From NCBI GenBank assembly GCA_024282035.1, contig JAMWZR010000023.1:1-36232 (forward strand): a DNA stretch of 36,232 bases, in the 5' to 3' direction. Source of the DNA: Nitrosomonas sp. (GTDB lineage Bacteria > Pseudomonadota > Gammaproteobacteria > Burkholderiales > Nitrosomonadaceae). The notes below the pieces were generated by a model, which searched no databases, had not been told where the DNA came from, and was given only the letters and a program-made list of their open reading frames with translations. The position numbers and the translations under genes are program-made. This document shows, one piece after another, positions 36,104 to 36,232 of this stretch (within the stretch, counting starts at the first letter, position 1; each line of letters starts with the position of its first letter).

Positions 36104-36131
36104 ATTATAATCCGCATTGTAACTAAATCAA
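36104..36131 (-). promoter_or_regulatory. Sigma70-like promoter for leader peptide and decarboxylase
   Basis: TATAAT (36104-36109) with TTGATT (36126-36131), spaced 16 nt, on the minus strand. Transcription would start near 36097, giving a leader of about 40 nt before the peptide ATG and about 125 nt before the decarboxylase ATG. Confidence 0.6.
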
Positions 36132-36232
36132 GCGTTTTTTTTCTGTAGCAGATATATTTTTGGGTCTTAGGAAGTTAAAGCGGGTTTAGGCGTAATAATT
36201 TAAGAACTGCAAGGTAGAGATTATCACGACGA

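Overview
The window reads as chromosomal DNA of a betaproteobacterium, most likely of the Nitrosomonas group. This is inferred from protein flavour, the moderate GC content, smc-zipA adjacency, and a zapB-zapA-6S RNA cluster; no single gene proves it. I see no insertion sequence, prophage, CRISPR array, rRNA or tRNA. Nearly all of it is ordinary housekeeping sequence with short intergenic gaps.

Layout. (1) 1-7.5 kb is the more accessory part: the 3' part of a tandem-receiver LuxR-type response regulator, an FMO-like flavoprotein and SelO AMPylase pair, a secreted glycoside-hydrolase-like protein, a 580-bp AT-rich stretch with a possible amber-interrupted small gene, a small lipoprotein, and a class III nucleotide cyclase fused to an FHA domain. 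(2) 7.8-8.7 kb carries the flagellar master regulator operon flhDC behind a 377-bp leader with a perfect 13-bp inverted repeat. (3) 8.7-16.5 kb holds aspartate aminotransferase, uvrB, and a same-strand series (orphan exbD, sodB, hisG, hisD, a SpoU-type RNA methylase, a small exported protein). (4) 16.7-19.3 kb is purE-purK-purC. (5) 19.4-23.7 kb has a carotenoid-biosynthesis-like membrane protein, ppa, a TauE/SafE permease, an EVE-domain protein, a thioredoxin-fold protein and a HAD phosphatase. (6) 23.7-29.8 kb, all on the minus strand, is a chromosome-segregation and division block: smc, zipA, a double-CDGSH iron-sulfur protein, zapB, zapA and 6S RNA (ssrS). (7) 29.8-36.2 kb has queF, an mltD-like lytic transglycosylase, an M17 aminopeptidase, thyA-folA, and a eukaryotic-type ornithine/lysine decarboxylase.

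The observation most worth following is upstream of the decarboxylase. A sigma70-like promoter is followed by a 21-codon open reading frame with a near-perfect Shine-Dalgarno sequence that ends 22 nt before the decarboxylase start. This looks like a regulatory leader peptide for polyamine synthesis, analogous in position to SpeFL but with no sequence resemblance that I can recognise. Other points of interest are the receiver domain that has lost its phosphorylatable aspartate, the cyclase with substituted substrate-binding residues, and a 37-codon ORF that could be translationally coupled to the orphan exbD.
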